This document shows, piece by piece, positions 23,873 to 33,998 of a stretch of DNA of 64,000 bases (position 1 is its first letter; each line of letters starts with the position of its first letter). The notes beneath the pieces were generated by a model that was given only the letters and a program-made list of their open reading frames with translations, did no database searches and was not told the origin of the DNA. This DNA comes from Algoriphagus sp. TR-M9 (lineage in GTDB: Bacteria; Bacteroidota; Bacteroidia; Cytophagales; Cyclobacteriaceae), in NCBI RefSeq assembly GCF_027594545.1, contig NZ_CP115160.1, forward strand, positions 248,001 to 312,000, read 5' to 3'. The position numbers and the translations under genes are program-made.

Positions 23873-26047
23873 TTACTGAGTCAACTTATGCAGTAATTGC
23901 CTCACCTGTCGGAAGGACTTGATGTTATAATTGGCCTGGGTATAGGCATAGCCTACCCGGATGGAGTAAGCGTTTTTCGGCATGGCTTTGAACGTATCCT
24001 CATCAGTCCAGTCATCTCCTATGGCAAGGATGAAATCAAATTCCTCACCTTTCATAATCGCCGATGCTGCCCGTCCCTTGTTGATGTCTGGTCGCTTGAT
24101 TTCCAATACCATATTTCCCTCTAAGACTTGCAGGTTATAGCCTCTTGCCATGTATTTGAGATGGCTGAAGAGTTCTCTCATCCTGAGGTCACCGAGCCCG
24201 CTTTCTACCTTTCGGTAATGCCAGACCAGAGAATGGTGCTTCTCTTCGATAAATGCCCCAGGAGTTCGCAGTACGTAGTATTCCATCACTTTGCGGATGT
24301 CATCTTTCCAGTTGTCCTCAATCTCTGCATAAAGCTCCCAGTCACCTTTGTCCTCTTTCTTTTTCACCCAGACTCCATGCTCTGCTATCATATCGATATG
24401 CTGTCCTTCAAACCATTTTCCAAGGGTGTCTTTGTCCCTTCCTGAGATGATTACCACTTGGGCTTTCTTGCTCAGGGATTTGATTATGCCCTTCAGTTCA
24501 GTATCAGGGTTTGCTTTTTGTGGATCGGAGGTGAAGCCTGTGAGCGTGCCATCGTAATCCAAAAATAAGATTGGTTTTTTGGCCTTTTTGAAGCTCGTTT
24601 CTATCTCATTCATGACCTTAGCATCCACATCTTTGGAAGTAAGTTCGGCCTGTTTGCCTTTTACATGTTCCACTCGGTCCATGAATACCTTTACCCACTG
24701 GAATACATCATATTTCTTCAGGCTTTCCTGCATGCTTGCCATTCTGGCTTGCTGCTCGTCAGGTTTCATGGAGAGGGCACTATAAATGGCGTCGACTACC
24801 CCTTGACGGTCATTGGGATTGACCAAAATCGCATCTTGCAGTTCCTTGGAAGCACCGGCCATTTCAGAAAGGATCAGGACTCCACTTTGATCGGTTTTAC
24901 TGGCGACGAATTCCTTGCAGACTAGATTCATTCCATCTCGCAGCGGCGTCACCAGCGCGATATCCGACATGTTGTAAAAGGCACTGAGCTCTTCAAATGG
25001 AAAACTTCTGTAGAAATAATGTACGGGCACCCAGTTCAGGGTAGAGTATTCACTATTGATTCTACCTACCAACAGGTCAATTTCCTCCTTGAGTTCTTTG
25101 TAGGATTGGACTTTGTCCCGGCTAGGAACCACGATCATGATCATGGATACCTTACCGTGGAGTTCCTTGTGCTGCTCCAGGAGTTGGTTGAAAGCCTGGA
25201 TACGCTGAGGAATTCCTTTGGAATAATCCAGTCTGTCTATGGTGAGAAGCATTTTTTGCCCTTCTACGAGCTGACTAAACTGCTGCACATAGCGCAGCGT
25301 TTTTTTACTTTTGGCTTGCTTCGCAAACTTATCGTAATCAATTCCCATAGGGAAAGAGTCCACATTGATGATGCGGTTTTCCGCTTGGATGTAGCCACTC
25401 TCACTGGAAAGTCCCGTAATCCTCCCCACGGCACTGAGAAAGTGACGCATATCATCATAGGTATGGAAGCCGATTAGGTCAGCTCCACAGATGCCCTCCA
25501 GCAGTTCCTTTCTCCAGGGGATCATTCGCAGGATCTCATAGGAAGGGAATGGGATGTGCTGAAAAAAGGCAATGGTAGCATTAGGCAGTACATCCCGCAG
25601 CATTTGGGGTAGCAGGAGCAATTGATAATCATGTACCCAAATGGTGTCATCAGGCCCTGCTTTCTTCAGGATAGCTTCGCAAAATTTTTGATTCACCCGC
25701 ACGTATGCTTCCCAGTGCTCAGGGTTATAGACCATGTACTGGGTGAAATAGTGAAATGCCGGCCAAAGTGTTTCATTACTGAACCCCTCGTAAAATTCCT
25801 CCACATCTTCCTTGGAAAGAAAGACCGGGGCCATTTTGAGGTCGTGGAGTTCAAGAATGATCTCGGCTCTTTGCTCGGGATCGTCGACGGTATTTCCTGG
25901 CCAGCCTATCCAGATGTTTTCGCCCTGTTTGTAGATGGATCCTAATCCTGTGGCTAGTCCGCCTGCGCTAGGCTTGAATTCGAATCTGCCATTTCTATGG
26001 CGTAAACTGATAGGTAGGCGGTTTGAAACAATTATGGTTTTAGACAT
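23873..26047 (-). CDS. Fused trehalose-6-phosphate synthase / trehalose-6-phosphate phosphatase
   Basis: Makes trehalose from UDP-glucose and glucose-6-phosphate in two steps, for osmotic and desiccation protection. About 724 residues from ATG 26047. The OtsA part (1 to about 470) has NRLPI, WPGN, HDYQLLLLPQ (139 on), FFQHIPFPS and RLDYSKGIPQR (272 on). The OtsB part (about 490-724) is a HAD phosphatase with FLDYDGTLTG (D497, D499) and the late IGDDWTDEDTF. Such fusions are common in Bacteroidota. The GH15 gene at 12.2 kb may serve turnover; they are not in one operon. A start 15 codons upstream is less likely. Confidence 0.95.
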   Translation of the reverse strand: MSKTIIVSNRLPISLRHRNGRFEFKPSAGGLATGLGSIYKQGENIWIGWPGNTVDDPEQRAEIILELHDLKMAPVFLSKEDVEEFYEGFSNETLWPAFHYFTQYMVYNPEHWEAYVRVNQKFCEAILKKAGPDDTIWVHDYQLLLLPQMLRDVLPNATIAFFQHIPFPSYEILRMIPWRKELLEGICGADLIGFHTYDDMRHFLSAVGRITGLSSESGYIQAENRIINVDSFPMGIDYDKFAKQAKSKKTLRYVQQFSQLVEGQKMLLTIDRLDYSKGIPQRIQAFNQLLEQHKELHGKVSMIMIVVPSRDKVQSYKELKEEIDLLVGRINSEYSTLNWVPVHYFYRSFPFEELSAFYNMSDIALVTPLRDGMNLVCKEFVASKTDQSGVLILSEMAGASKELQDAILVNPNDRQGVVDAIYSALSMKPDEQQARMASMQESLKKYDVFQWVKVFMDRVEHVKGKQAELTSKDVDAKVMNEIETSFKKAKKPILFLDYDGTLTGFTSDPQKANPDTELKGIIKSLSKKAQVVIISGRDKDTLGKWFEGQHIDMIAEHGVWVKKKEDKGDWELYAEIEDNWKDDIRKVMEYYVLRTPGAFIEEKHHSLVWHYRKVESGLGDLRMRELFSHLKYMARGYNLQVLEGNMVLEIKRPDINKGRAASAIMKGEEFDFILAIGDDWTDEDTFKAMPKNAYSIRVGYAYTQANYNIKSFRQVRQLLHKLTQ

Positions 26048-26186
26048 AAAAAGGTGTGGTTTGTTAAAATGGACAGTAACATTTCTGCCCAAAAAGGTGA
26101 TTAAAGAAGGTACAGATTAAAATTCTGTTTTAAAAGTCCAACGGGACGAATTCATGAAATGTTCATACAAAATTCTGTTTTTGGGT

Positions 26187-26214
26187 ATAAAAAAAGCACC
26201 TGCGTGGAGGTGCT
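26187..26214 (-). terminator. Terminator downstream of the haloperoxidase-like gene
   Basis: On the minus strand, AGCACCT and AGGTGCT (26195-26201 with 26208-26214) form a seven-bp stem with a six-base loop, followed by a run of T. It lies eight bases after the stop. Confidence 0.85.
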
Positions 26215-26221
26215 CTTTAGC

Positions 26222-27562
26222 TTAATTGCTGGCTATGTTTTTGGCTTTGGTGTCTACTTTTGACCAAATGAATTCGGCTAAATCCCGGCCTTCTGTGATT
26301 CCATACTCAATGGCCGGTCGGTAGTGGATCCCTCCATAAAACCGGCTCAACGCCGCTTCTTCAGCGGCTTGTGAAAAGGAATCGAATTCCCGGATAGGTA
26401 GCCCGTATGCTACTTCTGAACTGTCCACAATGTGAAACTCATCACCAAATAACTGCGCCAAAGTGTATGCTGATGCAGCTGAGGCCACGCTATGTCCACT
26501 GGTATGTTCGGGGAATGGCGGAGTTTGGAGGATGGGAACCCAGGTTTCGTCTATATGTTGATTGATATAGGTTTCCGGGCGTATAAGGTTACTTCTGTAT
26601 TTTTCATCCCAGCAGGAGATAAATGCTTCATTCAGTGAAATACTGGTCATGGCCAACGCTTCTGCAGTTCCTTTCCAGTCCTTTTGAGCAGCTTTGGAAG
26701 CAATAGCGGCTATACTCATCCAGTGGCCGCCTGGGGTGATTTTTTTCTCAGCAAACATCACATGGCCTTTCACATTCATTTTGTAAGGGTTACAGTCCCA
26801 AAACAAAGCGATGTCCTTTTGCTCCTGGGTGGCCATTTTGTCTATATCATAGACCTCTTTGGCTACCTTGAAAAACTCACTGTCCGGATCTGTAGAAAAA
26901 GGCGGGGGAGGAAGTGGTTTAAATTGAGAAGCAGAATCCAGCACGAAAGTTCTGATCTTGTTCCAATGGGGCTCTATCGCCTCCATGTAAGCTGGAGGGG
27001 TAGGCTCCCAGGTGCCTTCTTCCCCGGTCACGGTAAACTTAGGGAAAGAACGACTTTGGTGGTAGTTGTCTTTCGAAGAATAGGCCTTGATGACATCTCC
27101 TACCTCCTGCCCAAAGGCGATGGAGGCTTCCATTACATCATCTGGTATTCCTTTTTCTTGCAAAACTGCATACGTAGAGTCTCTATGCTGATGCATTAAA
27201 TCTTCCGAAAAGATCAAACCTGTACCCACATGATAATATGCTGCCAAAGAAGCCAAAGGTGGGTAGACCTTGTCTGAAGGGCTGAATTCTACTTTTTCAG
27301 ACCCGTTCAGTTGCCCCAATAGTGAGACGTAACTAGGGTCAGTAGCGGCGGCCACCTCATAAGCTGCCAAGGAGGCATAGCTGTAAATACGAGCAGCTAC
27401 TGGGGGAGAGAAGATGTCATGAATGATCACTTCTGTGATTTTATCCTGGGCTTCGCTCAGGTAATGTCCATCTGTGATGGTATGGGTATAATCCACTTTC
27501 TTGGCGCAGGAAACAGCAAGCAGAATTATTCCTGAGAAAAGCAGAAGTTTTTTTAATCGCAT
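26222..27562 (-). CDS. Vanadium-dependent haloperoxidase-like lipoprotein (PAP2 superfamily)
   Basis: A lipoprotein of 446 residues (AVSC, Cys19). The vanadate/phosphate-binding triad of the PAP2/vanadium haloperoxidase family is complete: KYRSNLIRP (K321, R328), PEHTSGHS (H353, H357) and SRFYGGIHYRPA (R407, H413). Haloperoxidase and phosphatase activity share this site, so the true reaction is open. It lies downstream of a large FG-GAP repeat lipoprotein on the same strand, a pairing frequent in Bacteroidota, and ends at a strong terminator. Acts in the periplasm or on the outer membrane. Confidence 0.88.
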   Translation of the reverse strand: MRLKKLLLFSGIILLAVSCAKKVDYTHTITDGHYLSEAQDKITEVIIHDIFSPPVAARIYSYASLAAYEVAAATDPSYVSLLGQLNGSEKVEFSPSDKVYPPLASLAAYYHVGTGLIFSEDLMHQHRDSTYAVLQEKGIPDDVMEASIAFGQEVGDVIKAYSSKDNYHQSRSFPKFTVTGEEGTWEPTPPAYMEAIEPHWNKIRTFVLDSASQFKPLPPPPFSTDPDSEFFKVAKEVYDIDKMATQEQKDIALFWDCNPYKMNVKGHVMFAEKKITPGGHWMSIAAIASKAAQKDWKGTAEALAMTSISLNEAFISCWDEKYRSNLIRPETYINQHIDETWVPILQTPPFPEHTSGHSVASAASAYTLAQLFGDEFHIVDSSEVAYGLPIREFDSFSQAAEEAALSRFYGGIHYRPAIEYGITEGRDLAEFIWSKVDTKAKNIASN

Positions 27563-27778
27563 AATGAAAGGCTTTATTGGGCTTGAATTTTCCGAAATCG
27601 GGAATTCTCAAGCAATTGAGGGATTTCGGGTTCTCTTGTTTGGGACGTTAAAGCTATTGGAATTTAAGTAAGTATCAAAAAAAAACAATCAAGTTTAGCC
27701 CGAAAAAGCGGATGCGGATAGGGGGTGAAGTCCCAGGCGTTCAGCTTGGTGTTGTGCATAGTCCCAAAGGCAAGAGAC

Positions 27779-30700
27779 TCAGTATTCCCAAATTTCCGCT
27801 GCTGCGCTATTTTTCACAATTAGAATTCTTCCATCTCCCAATTGAGCTATGGCGCGTACATCTCCATTGATTTTTAAGCCATGCTCAGCGTTTCGCCAGT
27901 ACTCAAAAGTTCCATCTCCGTTTCCTAGCAACACATCTCCGTAGCTTGCATCATACTTTCCGAATTCAGGTTTGGCCTGAAATAAATTTCCACCCAAAAT
28001 CAGATCTAGGTTCCCGTCTTCGTTGAGGTCAACTATAGAGACTGCAAATACATACGAGCGCTGAGCCATCCGAGGAAATGGTTTCCATGAAAAGTCCCCC
28101 TTACCTGCATTCATTAGTACGCCCGACTCCAGGTTGTTGATTTCATTCACGATGGATCTGTCCAGTACTTCTGAGGGGAAAATATCCGTGAGTGTCTGAT
28201 TGTTATAGTTGCTATAGCGCATGTACTTCTTTTTGATGGAAGGAATCTGCCGTTCTAGCTCGTGCTTTAGGGTATATGGTATCTGTACTCCATTGTTTTC
28301 TCTGACAAATATGTGTTCAATAGAACCGTTCTGGTCAAAATCATTGAGGTACATCTTGATGGGGTTTTCGGGAGAGGTTTTGAAGCGCGAGTTCAACCCG
28401 TTATTTCCCAAAATCAAATCAGGGAAACCATTTTCGTCCAGGTCAGCTACTGCTAGCGTTCTATACCAGCCCTTCAGCTTGTCCAGCTCAGGCATTTCTA
28501 TTTTCTCAAGCTTTTCCCCAGTGTTTTTGAAAAAAACAGGAGCGCTCCACTCTCCGACCAGAACTAAATCCACATAGCCATCCTGATCCCAATCTACGGG
28601 TTGAGCGTCTGTGATCATCCCGATTTCGGACAGAGCAGGCGCTAGGGCAGTGGTTTGCTCAATAAAATTCCCATTTCCGTCATTCATGAAAATACCACTG
28701 CTCGCAGCAGCTCCGTAATCAAATGGTACCAGTCTTCCCCCCACAAATAAGTCCGGAGCTCCATCGGCATTCAGGTCTATGACCCGTATCACGGCTGTAC
28801 TTCCTCTATTGGTTTCAAACCCGGGCTGTTTGCTCTTACTGAAGTTTCCTGCACCGTCATTCAGGTAGAGTCGGTTGATGAGCTCAGGAGCGCCTAAGCT
28901 GGATTCGTTTCCCCCAGAAGCTACTATCAAATCCAAAAAACCATCAGCATTGGCATCAAAAAACAAGGCATCAGTATCTTCAGAAAGAGCATCTGCGCTG
29001 AATGTTTTCTGTGCTGAGAAATGAAAACTTCCATTGGCATCTCCGAGATATAGTTTTCCTTCAAAGCCTCTGGCTCCGCCAAAAAAGAGATCTTCTATGC
29101 CATCTCCGTTTACATCCCCTTGGGCAAAAGCTGGGCCCTCTGTAGAATACATATGAAAGGTCAATCGATCTCGGTCAAAGTCCACCATGGGGTTTTCCTC
29201 ATGGGCAAAGTCGATTTGTGCTGCGGGTGCTGGCTGGAAGAATGAGGTTTCAGGCCGCTCAAAAAAGTTGACTGAAGAATCCATTAGCGTGGCATTTTCC
29301 CAGGATAAGGTCAGGAGTTGATCCACTTGAGTCGGGCCGGTTTTGGTGTACTTGCCATCTGGCCAAAGCACGGTGATCTCAGTGATGGATTTTTGATTAC
29401 CCAGACCAATGGTGAGTTTCGGGTCCACAGAGGATTCGAAGCCGCGGTTGGGCATTTGCTCGGCATAGAATAGTTGATCGTTGGTGGCTACTTTTACCTG
29501 CGCTCCTATAGCCTCGGTATTCATGCCTTTTCCTATCAATTCTAATTGGATGTAATGGTTTGCCGGATTGAGTGTCTTACTCTGATTTTTGAATATGGAA
29601 ACAGGCCTGTTTACATTGTTGACCACCAGGTCAAGAGCGCCGTCATTATTCAGGTCTCCATATGCTGCGCCATTGGAATGCATGGCCTCCCCGAGTCCCC
29701 AGGATTCTGCCAGATTTTCAAATTTTAGGTCCCCGAGGTTTTTATAAGCATAGTTAGAGACAGGTGTGCTGGGGATGGGATCGACTAAGGCTTTGTAATT
29801 TATATCCTGTTGGGAGATGATTTTGATTTTGGTTTCGTCGTCATCGATGAAGTTCAGGTAATCTAAATCTGTAATGTCCTGATAGATACCATTGGCTACG
29901 AATAGGTCCCGCCTACCGTCATTATCCATGTCGAAAATCAAAGCTCCCCAGCTCCAGTCTGTTGCCTCAAGATTGGCGAGTCTGCCCATCTCGCTGAAGG
30001 TTCCGTCTCCATTGTTGATGTGAAGCATGTTTCTAGAGAATTGATAGTGATAGCCATGGGTCTTGTTGAATAGGAAATTGTCCCAGTTTTCAAAGGTGGT
30101 CACCTGCTTTAATCTCTCTTGCTGCTCGGGAAGCATGTCAGTTACGAATACATCAAGTAAGCCGTCTCCATTGATATCTGCGATATCCGCGCCCATTGAG
30201 GATGTGGAGATGGAGCGCATGGATTGCTCCAGTGATTCTGTGAATGTACCGTCTTGATTGTTGATGTAGAGGTAGTCTTTTTCGAAGAAATCGTTCGATA
30301 TGAAAATGTCTGGCCAGGTATCTTGGTTTAAATCTCCCACTGTAATTCCCAGACCAAAACCGATGATAGAGCCGTAGATTCCAGCTTCTTCACTTACATC
30401 TGTGAATTTGCCAGCATCATTTCTAAAAAGTTTGTCTCCTCCTACTGAATCCCGCTTGAGCCTTTCATTCTGCATTTTGTTAAAGCTCCCGATCGCTTGG
30501 TAGCTGTTGTTGAGCAGGTAGACGTCTAAATCTCCGTCTTTGTCATAATCAAAAAATACAGCATGGGTGGAAAAGCCCTGGTCTGCCAGTCCGTAAATTT
30601 CTGCTTCTTCGGAAAAGGTGCCGTCACCTTGGTTGATAAAAAGTTCGTTTTGCTTGTTGTCTCCCGAAATGTCCCCAGAGTTGCAGACATAAATATCCAG

Positions 30701-31075
30701 CAGGCCGTCCCCATTTACATCGGCCATAGCTACTCCTGTACTCCAGGCTCTGGTGCCGGCAACTCCGGCTTTGCTGGTCACATCTTCAAACTGAAAGTCA
30801 CCCTTATTGAGGTATAATTTATTTTCACCCAGATTTGAAGTGAGGTAGATGTCTAGCAGGCCGTCCTTATTCACATCGCCCAAAGCCACACCTCCGCCAT
30901 TATAAAAATTTCTGTAAGTGAAGATGTTAAACTCTTCATCAAAGGTCAGGCTGTTTGCGAAAGTTATCCCTGAAGCACTGGGAGGAATTTCTTCAAACAA
31001 AGTCACCGGATCTACTTGGCTCTGGCAAGAGAATACAGCTAGTATAGCTAATGTCTGAAATAGTTTTTGCCTCAT
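27779..31075 (-). CDS. Large FG-GAP/VCBS repeat lipoprotein with ASPIC/UnbV domain (CRTAC1-like)
   Basis: About 1098 residues from ATG 31075, which opens a lipoprotein signal (LAVFSC). Most of the protein is FG-GAP/VCBS beta-propeller repeats with calcium-type loops of the form D-x-N-x-D-G-x-x-D (for example DVNKDGLLDIYL, DYDKDGDLDVYL, DLNNDGALDLVV, DVNGDGIEDLFF). A UnbV/ASPIC-like segment (KSITEITVLWPDGKYTK) lies near the middle. It is presumably an outer-membrane or cell-surface ligand-binding protein. The haloperoxidase-like gene lies 216 bases downstream on the same strand. An earlier ATG 23 codons upstream gives a poor signal and is rejected. Confidence 0.9.
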   Translation of the reverse strand: MRQKLFQTLAILAVFSCQSQVDPVTLFEEIPPSASGITFANSLTFDEEFNIFTYRNFYNGGGVALGDVNKDGLLDIYLTSNLGENKLYLNKGDFQFEDVTSKAGVAGTRAWSTGVAMADVNGDGLLDIYVCNSGDISGDNKQNELFINQGDGTFSEEAEIYGLADQGFSTHAVFFDYDKDGDLDVYLLNNSYQAIGSFNKMQNERLKRDSVGGDKLFRNDAGKFTDVSEEAGIYGSIIGFGLGITVGDLNQDTWPDIFISNDFFEKDYLYINNQDGTFTESLEQSMRSISTSSMGADIADINGDGLLDVFVTDMLPEQQERLKQVTTFENWDNFLFNKTHGYHYQFSRNMLHINNGDGTFSEMGRLANLEATDWSWGALIFDMDNDGRRDLFVANGIYQDITDLDYLNFIDDDETKIKIISQQDINYKALVDPIPSTPVSNYAYKNLGDLKFENLAESWGLGEAMHSNGAAYGDLNNDGALDLVVNNVNRPVSIFKNQSKTLNPANHYIQLELIGKGMNTEAIGAQVKVATNDQLFYAEQMPNRGFESSVDPKLTIGLGNQKSITEITVLWPDGKYTKTGPTQVDQLLTLSWENATLMDSSVNFFERPETSFFQPAPAAQIDFAHEENPMVDFDRDRLTFHMYSTEGPAFAQGDVNGDGIEDLFFGGARGFEGKLYLGDANGSFHFSAQKTFSADALSEDTDALFFDANADGFLDLIVASGGNESSLGAPELINRLYLNDGAGNFSKSKQPGFETNRGSTAVIRVIDLNADGAPDLFVGGRLVPFDYGAAASSGIFMNDGNGNFIEQTTALAPALSEIGMITDAQPVDWDQDGYVDLVLVGEWSAPVFFKNTGEKLEKIEMPELDKLKGWYRTLAVADLDENGFPDLILGNNGLNSRFKTSPENPIKMYLNDFDQNGSIEHIFVRENNGVQIPYTLKHELERQIPSIKKKYMRYSNYNNQTLTDIFPSEVLDRSIVNEINNLESGVLMNAGKGDFSWKPFPRMAQRSYVFAVSIVDLNEDGNLDLILGGNLFQAKPEFGKYDASYGDVLLGNGDGTFEYWRNAEHGLKINGDVRAIAQLGDGRILIVKNSAAAEIWEY

Positions 31076-31318
31076 ACTTTTAGTCCTACCTACGGTCTTT
31101 TTGATGCTGCCAATATATAATTTACTCCAGCAAAGAGAAATCAAACTTATCTGAGAATGGTCAGTAAAGAAAGCAAATCCCGGTTAAAGGGAATGCGAGT
31201 TTTTCTGTTGAAGTAAAAAGCGCTGCATGAACTTACTTTCTAAAATCATCTTAAAAGCTCCAAGCCTACCCCGTTTATCCTGAAAACCTATTGTATCTTA
31301 GAAGCTAGAATTCTGTAT

Positions 31319-33958
31319 ATGAAGCAATTTTATATCTTTTTAGTCGTATGGATTAGTTTTTTGTCCACTTCAGTTCATGCACAGGGTATACGCGGACAAG
31401 TCACTACTAGCGAAGGTGAACCTTTGCCGTATGCATCGGTCTATGTCAGAAATCTAGGAGATGGAGTGCCCACTAATGAAGAGGGAAAATACGAGTACAA
31501 ATTGCCCAAGGGTATCTATGACGTGCTGATCCAGTACCTGGGCTATAAGTCCCAATTGGAAACCATAATTGTAGGCGAAGACTGGACAGTGAGGGATTTT
31601 GTACTGGAGCCTCAGGATTATACTTTGGCTGAAGTGGAGGTGAAGGCAGGTGCTGAAGACCCGGCGCTTACTATCATGCGAAAGGCCATTGCCAAAGCAA
31701 AATACCATAGATTGCAGATTCAGAAGTATAGCATGACTGTGTATCTAAAAGGGACTGGGAAGCTGACCGATGCCCCATTTTTCATGAAAAAAACGCTGGA
31801 AAAAGAAGGTCTGAATCTGAATGAGGCATACACCTCAGAGTCGGTTTCCAGGATTACATTTACCCAGCCCAATAAAGTGGAAGAAAGAGTCATTTCCATC
31901 CGTACCAATGGAGACAATCAGTCCACTTCCCCTGCACCCTATATCCAGACCACCTTTTATCAGGAGCAGATCAATGGCATCATATCTCCGCTATCGCGCT
32001 CTGCATTTAATTATTATAAATTCCATTACGAAGGTAGTTTCTTTGATCAGGATGTGCTGGTAAGCAAGATCAGGGTCACGCCGAGGTCCAGAGGTGAGAA
32101 GGTCTTTGAGGGCTACATTTACATCATAGAAGATCTATGGGCGATTCATAGCTTAAATCTGAAAACTTCCCTTTTAGGTTTTGAGATCCAAGCCAAACAG
32201 CAATATGCGCCAGTGGCCGAGAATGTCTGGATGCCCCTCACACATACTTATGCTTTTGGAGGTAAAATATTTGGCTTTGAAGGGGAGTTCAACTACCTGG
32301 CATCCACACGGGAATATGAGATAGAGCTGAACCCGGACCTGGTGCAAGTGCCGGAAATCATAGATGAAAAGGTACAGGAAGTGCCTGAGGTGGCTGCTGA
32401 ATTTGACAAGTCAGTGTCCACCTTGGAGCAGCTGGCAGCAGAAAAGCCTACTACCCGTAAGGAGTACAGGAAGCTGCTAAACGAGTATGAAAAAGAGTCC
32501 TTAAAGGAGCGAGAGGAGCCGGATGTGATCGAAGAGAGCTACTATGAAGTGGACTCTATGGCTAAGAAATATGATCAGGCTTACTGGGATAGTATACGTC
32601 CGGTTCCGCTGACTGAGAGCGAAATAAAAGGCTATCAAAGGGACGATAGTCTGGCTACTGTGGAAGCTGCCAAGATGAGTGATGTGGACTCCGTGGCCAA
32701 GAAAGCCAAACGGAAATTTAAACCTTTGGACTTTATGAACGGTGCAAGTTACAGTATGGGAAGTGGGGTTTCTATTGGCTTTAGGCAAAACTGGACCAAG
32801 ATTTCTTTTAATACAGTGGAAGGGGCAAAGCTAGGTCTAGGGCTTTTCTACCGCAAAGAATCATCAAGGCTAGCAGCTGATAGTGTGAGTTTGCTTCGCA
32901 AAAGCTTTAACATAGAACCGGAATTCCGGTATGGCTTTTCCAGCAATAGATTTTACGGAAAAGTTGATTTCAGGTGGTCTCAGACCCAAACACTTTCGGG
33001 TACTACTTTCGGTGTGAAGGGAGGGAGGTACATCTACCAGTTTAATGGAGGAGAGCCGATCAATGAGCAGGTCAATGCATTTTATTCCTTGTTTCTACGG
33101 CAAAATTACATGAAGCTCTACGAGCAGGATTTTGTACAGGCCTACTGGGCGCACCGTGTCAATGGAGGTTTCACTTATAGAGTGAATATGACGTATGCCC
33201 AGCGTGGGGAGCTTTTCAATACAAACAATTACAGCATCTATAACAAGCCTGAGCGGGAGTACAGTGCCAATCGACCCGAAAATGTAGAAACCGGAGTGGC
33301 CTCTTTTGTAGATCATGATATTTTAAAGCTGAGCGCTTCGCTGGACTGGAGGCCAGGGATTAAATATGGCATACGCAATGGAAGAAAATATGCCCTTAGA
33401 GATCGCTCTCCACTTGTAAAAGTAGCCTATAACAAAGCCTTTGGTGGAATAGGGGAAGGGCCTTCGGCAAAATTTGATCAGGTAGAGCTTGGGATTGAAC
33501 ATGATTACAGCTTTGGGGTGAGCGGAAAACTGGATTTTAATCTGTCAGCGGGAGCTTTTCTAAACCAAGATCAGGTTTACTTCCCGGATTTTCAGCATTT
33601 CGGAGGTAACCGAACCATCTTTTCAAATTTTGGCCCCGCATCGAATTACAGGTTTATGGACTATTACAAGTACAGTACTCAGTCCAAGTATTTCTCAGGG
33701 ATTGTACATTATCAGTTCAGAAAATTTTTGTTAACCCAGTTGCCCATGCTGAGATTTTCCGGCGTGAGGGAAAATATCTTTTTCAATTACCTGAAAACTG
33801 ATCATTCACCGCATTACTATGAGGTAGGCTATTCCTTGGATAATTTATTTCGGATCTTTCGTTTGGAAATCGGTGCAGGTTTTGAAAACCAGGACTATTT
33901 GCGGGGAGGAGTGCGATTGGGGATAGCCACTTTTATCAATGTGAGTGTGAATGACTAG
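31319..33958 (+). CDS. DUF5686 protein with N-terminal carboxypeptidase-regulatory-like domain
   Basis: An outer-membrane protein of 879 residues. The signal peptide ends near HAQG. Residues 24-105 form the CarboxypepD_reg-like beta-sandwich (IRGQVTTSEGEPLPYASVYV, GIYDVLIQYLGYKSQ) seen on TonB-dependent and related envelope proteins. The rest is DUF5686, with a charged middle region and a C-terminal half of alternating aromatic strands (for example FSSNRFYGKVDFRWSQTQ) that fits a beta-barrel. The substrate is unknown. Divergent from the FG-GAP gene. Confidence 0.88.
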   Translation: MKQFYIFLVVWISFLSTSVHAQGIRGQVTTSEGEPLPYASVYVRNLGDGVPTNEEGKYEYKLPKGIYDVLIQYLGYKSQLETIIVGEDWTVRDFVLEPQDYTLAEVEVKAGAEDPALTIMRKAIAKAKYHRLQIQKYSMTVYLKGTGKLTDAPFFMKKTLEKEGLNLNEAYTSESVSRITFTQPNKVEERVISIRTNGDNQSTSPAPYIQTTFYQEQINGIISPLSRSAFNYYKFHYEGSFFDQDVLVSKIRVTPRSRGEKVFEGYIYIIEDLWAIHSLNLKTSLLGFEIQAKQQYAPVAENVWMPLTHTYAFGGKIFGFEGEFNYLASTREYEIELNPDLVQVPEIIDEKVQEVPEVAAEFDKSVSTLEQLAAEKPTTRKEYRKLLNEYEKESLKEREEPDVIEESYYEVDSMAKKYDQAYWDSIRPVPLTESEIKGYQRDDSLATVEAAKMSDVDSVAKKAKRKFKPLDFMNGASYSMGSGVSIGFRQNWTKISFNTVEGAKLGLGLFYRKESSRLAADSVSLLRKSFNIEPEFRYGFSSNRFYGKVDFRWSQTQTLSGTTFGVKGGRYIYQFNGGEPINEQVNAFYSLFLRQNYMKLYEQDFVQAYWAHRVNGGFTYRVNMTYAQRGELFNTNNYSIYNKPEREYSANRPENVETGVASFVDHDILKLSASLDWRPGIKYGIRNGRKYALRDRSPLVKVAYNKAFGGIGEGPSAKFDQVELGIEHDYSFGVSGKLDFNLSAGAFLNQDQVYFPDFQHFGGNRTIFSNFGPASNYRFMDYYKYSTQSKYFSGIVHYQFRKFLLTQLPMLRFSGVRENIFFNYLKTDHSPHYYEVGYSLDNLFRIFRLEIGAGFENQDYLRGGVRLGIATFINVSVND

Positions 33959-33963
33959 GCATT

Positions 33964-33991
33964 AAAAAACCCGGCCTAGCCGGGTTTTTTT
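33964..33991. terminator. Bidirectional terminator between the DUF5686 gene and frr
   Basis: AAAAAACCCGGC and its complement GCCGGGTTTTTT flank a short CTA centre. The A run on one side and the T run on the other let it stop both the plus-strand DUF5686 transcript and the minus-strand pyrH-frr transcript. Confidence 0.9.
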
Positions 33992-33998
33992 AATGCGA

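Noticed and set aside
26684..27199. 171-codon plus-strand frame inside the haloperoxidase gene
   Set aside because: The minus-strand gene has the complete vanadate-binding motifs and a lipoprotein signal; this is its antisense shadow.
27563..27778. Riboswitch or small gene between the haloperoxidase and FG-GAP genes
   Set aside because: Only short inverted pieces and an unremarkable 20-codon extension were found; nothing conserved could be recognised.
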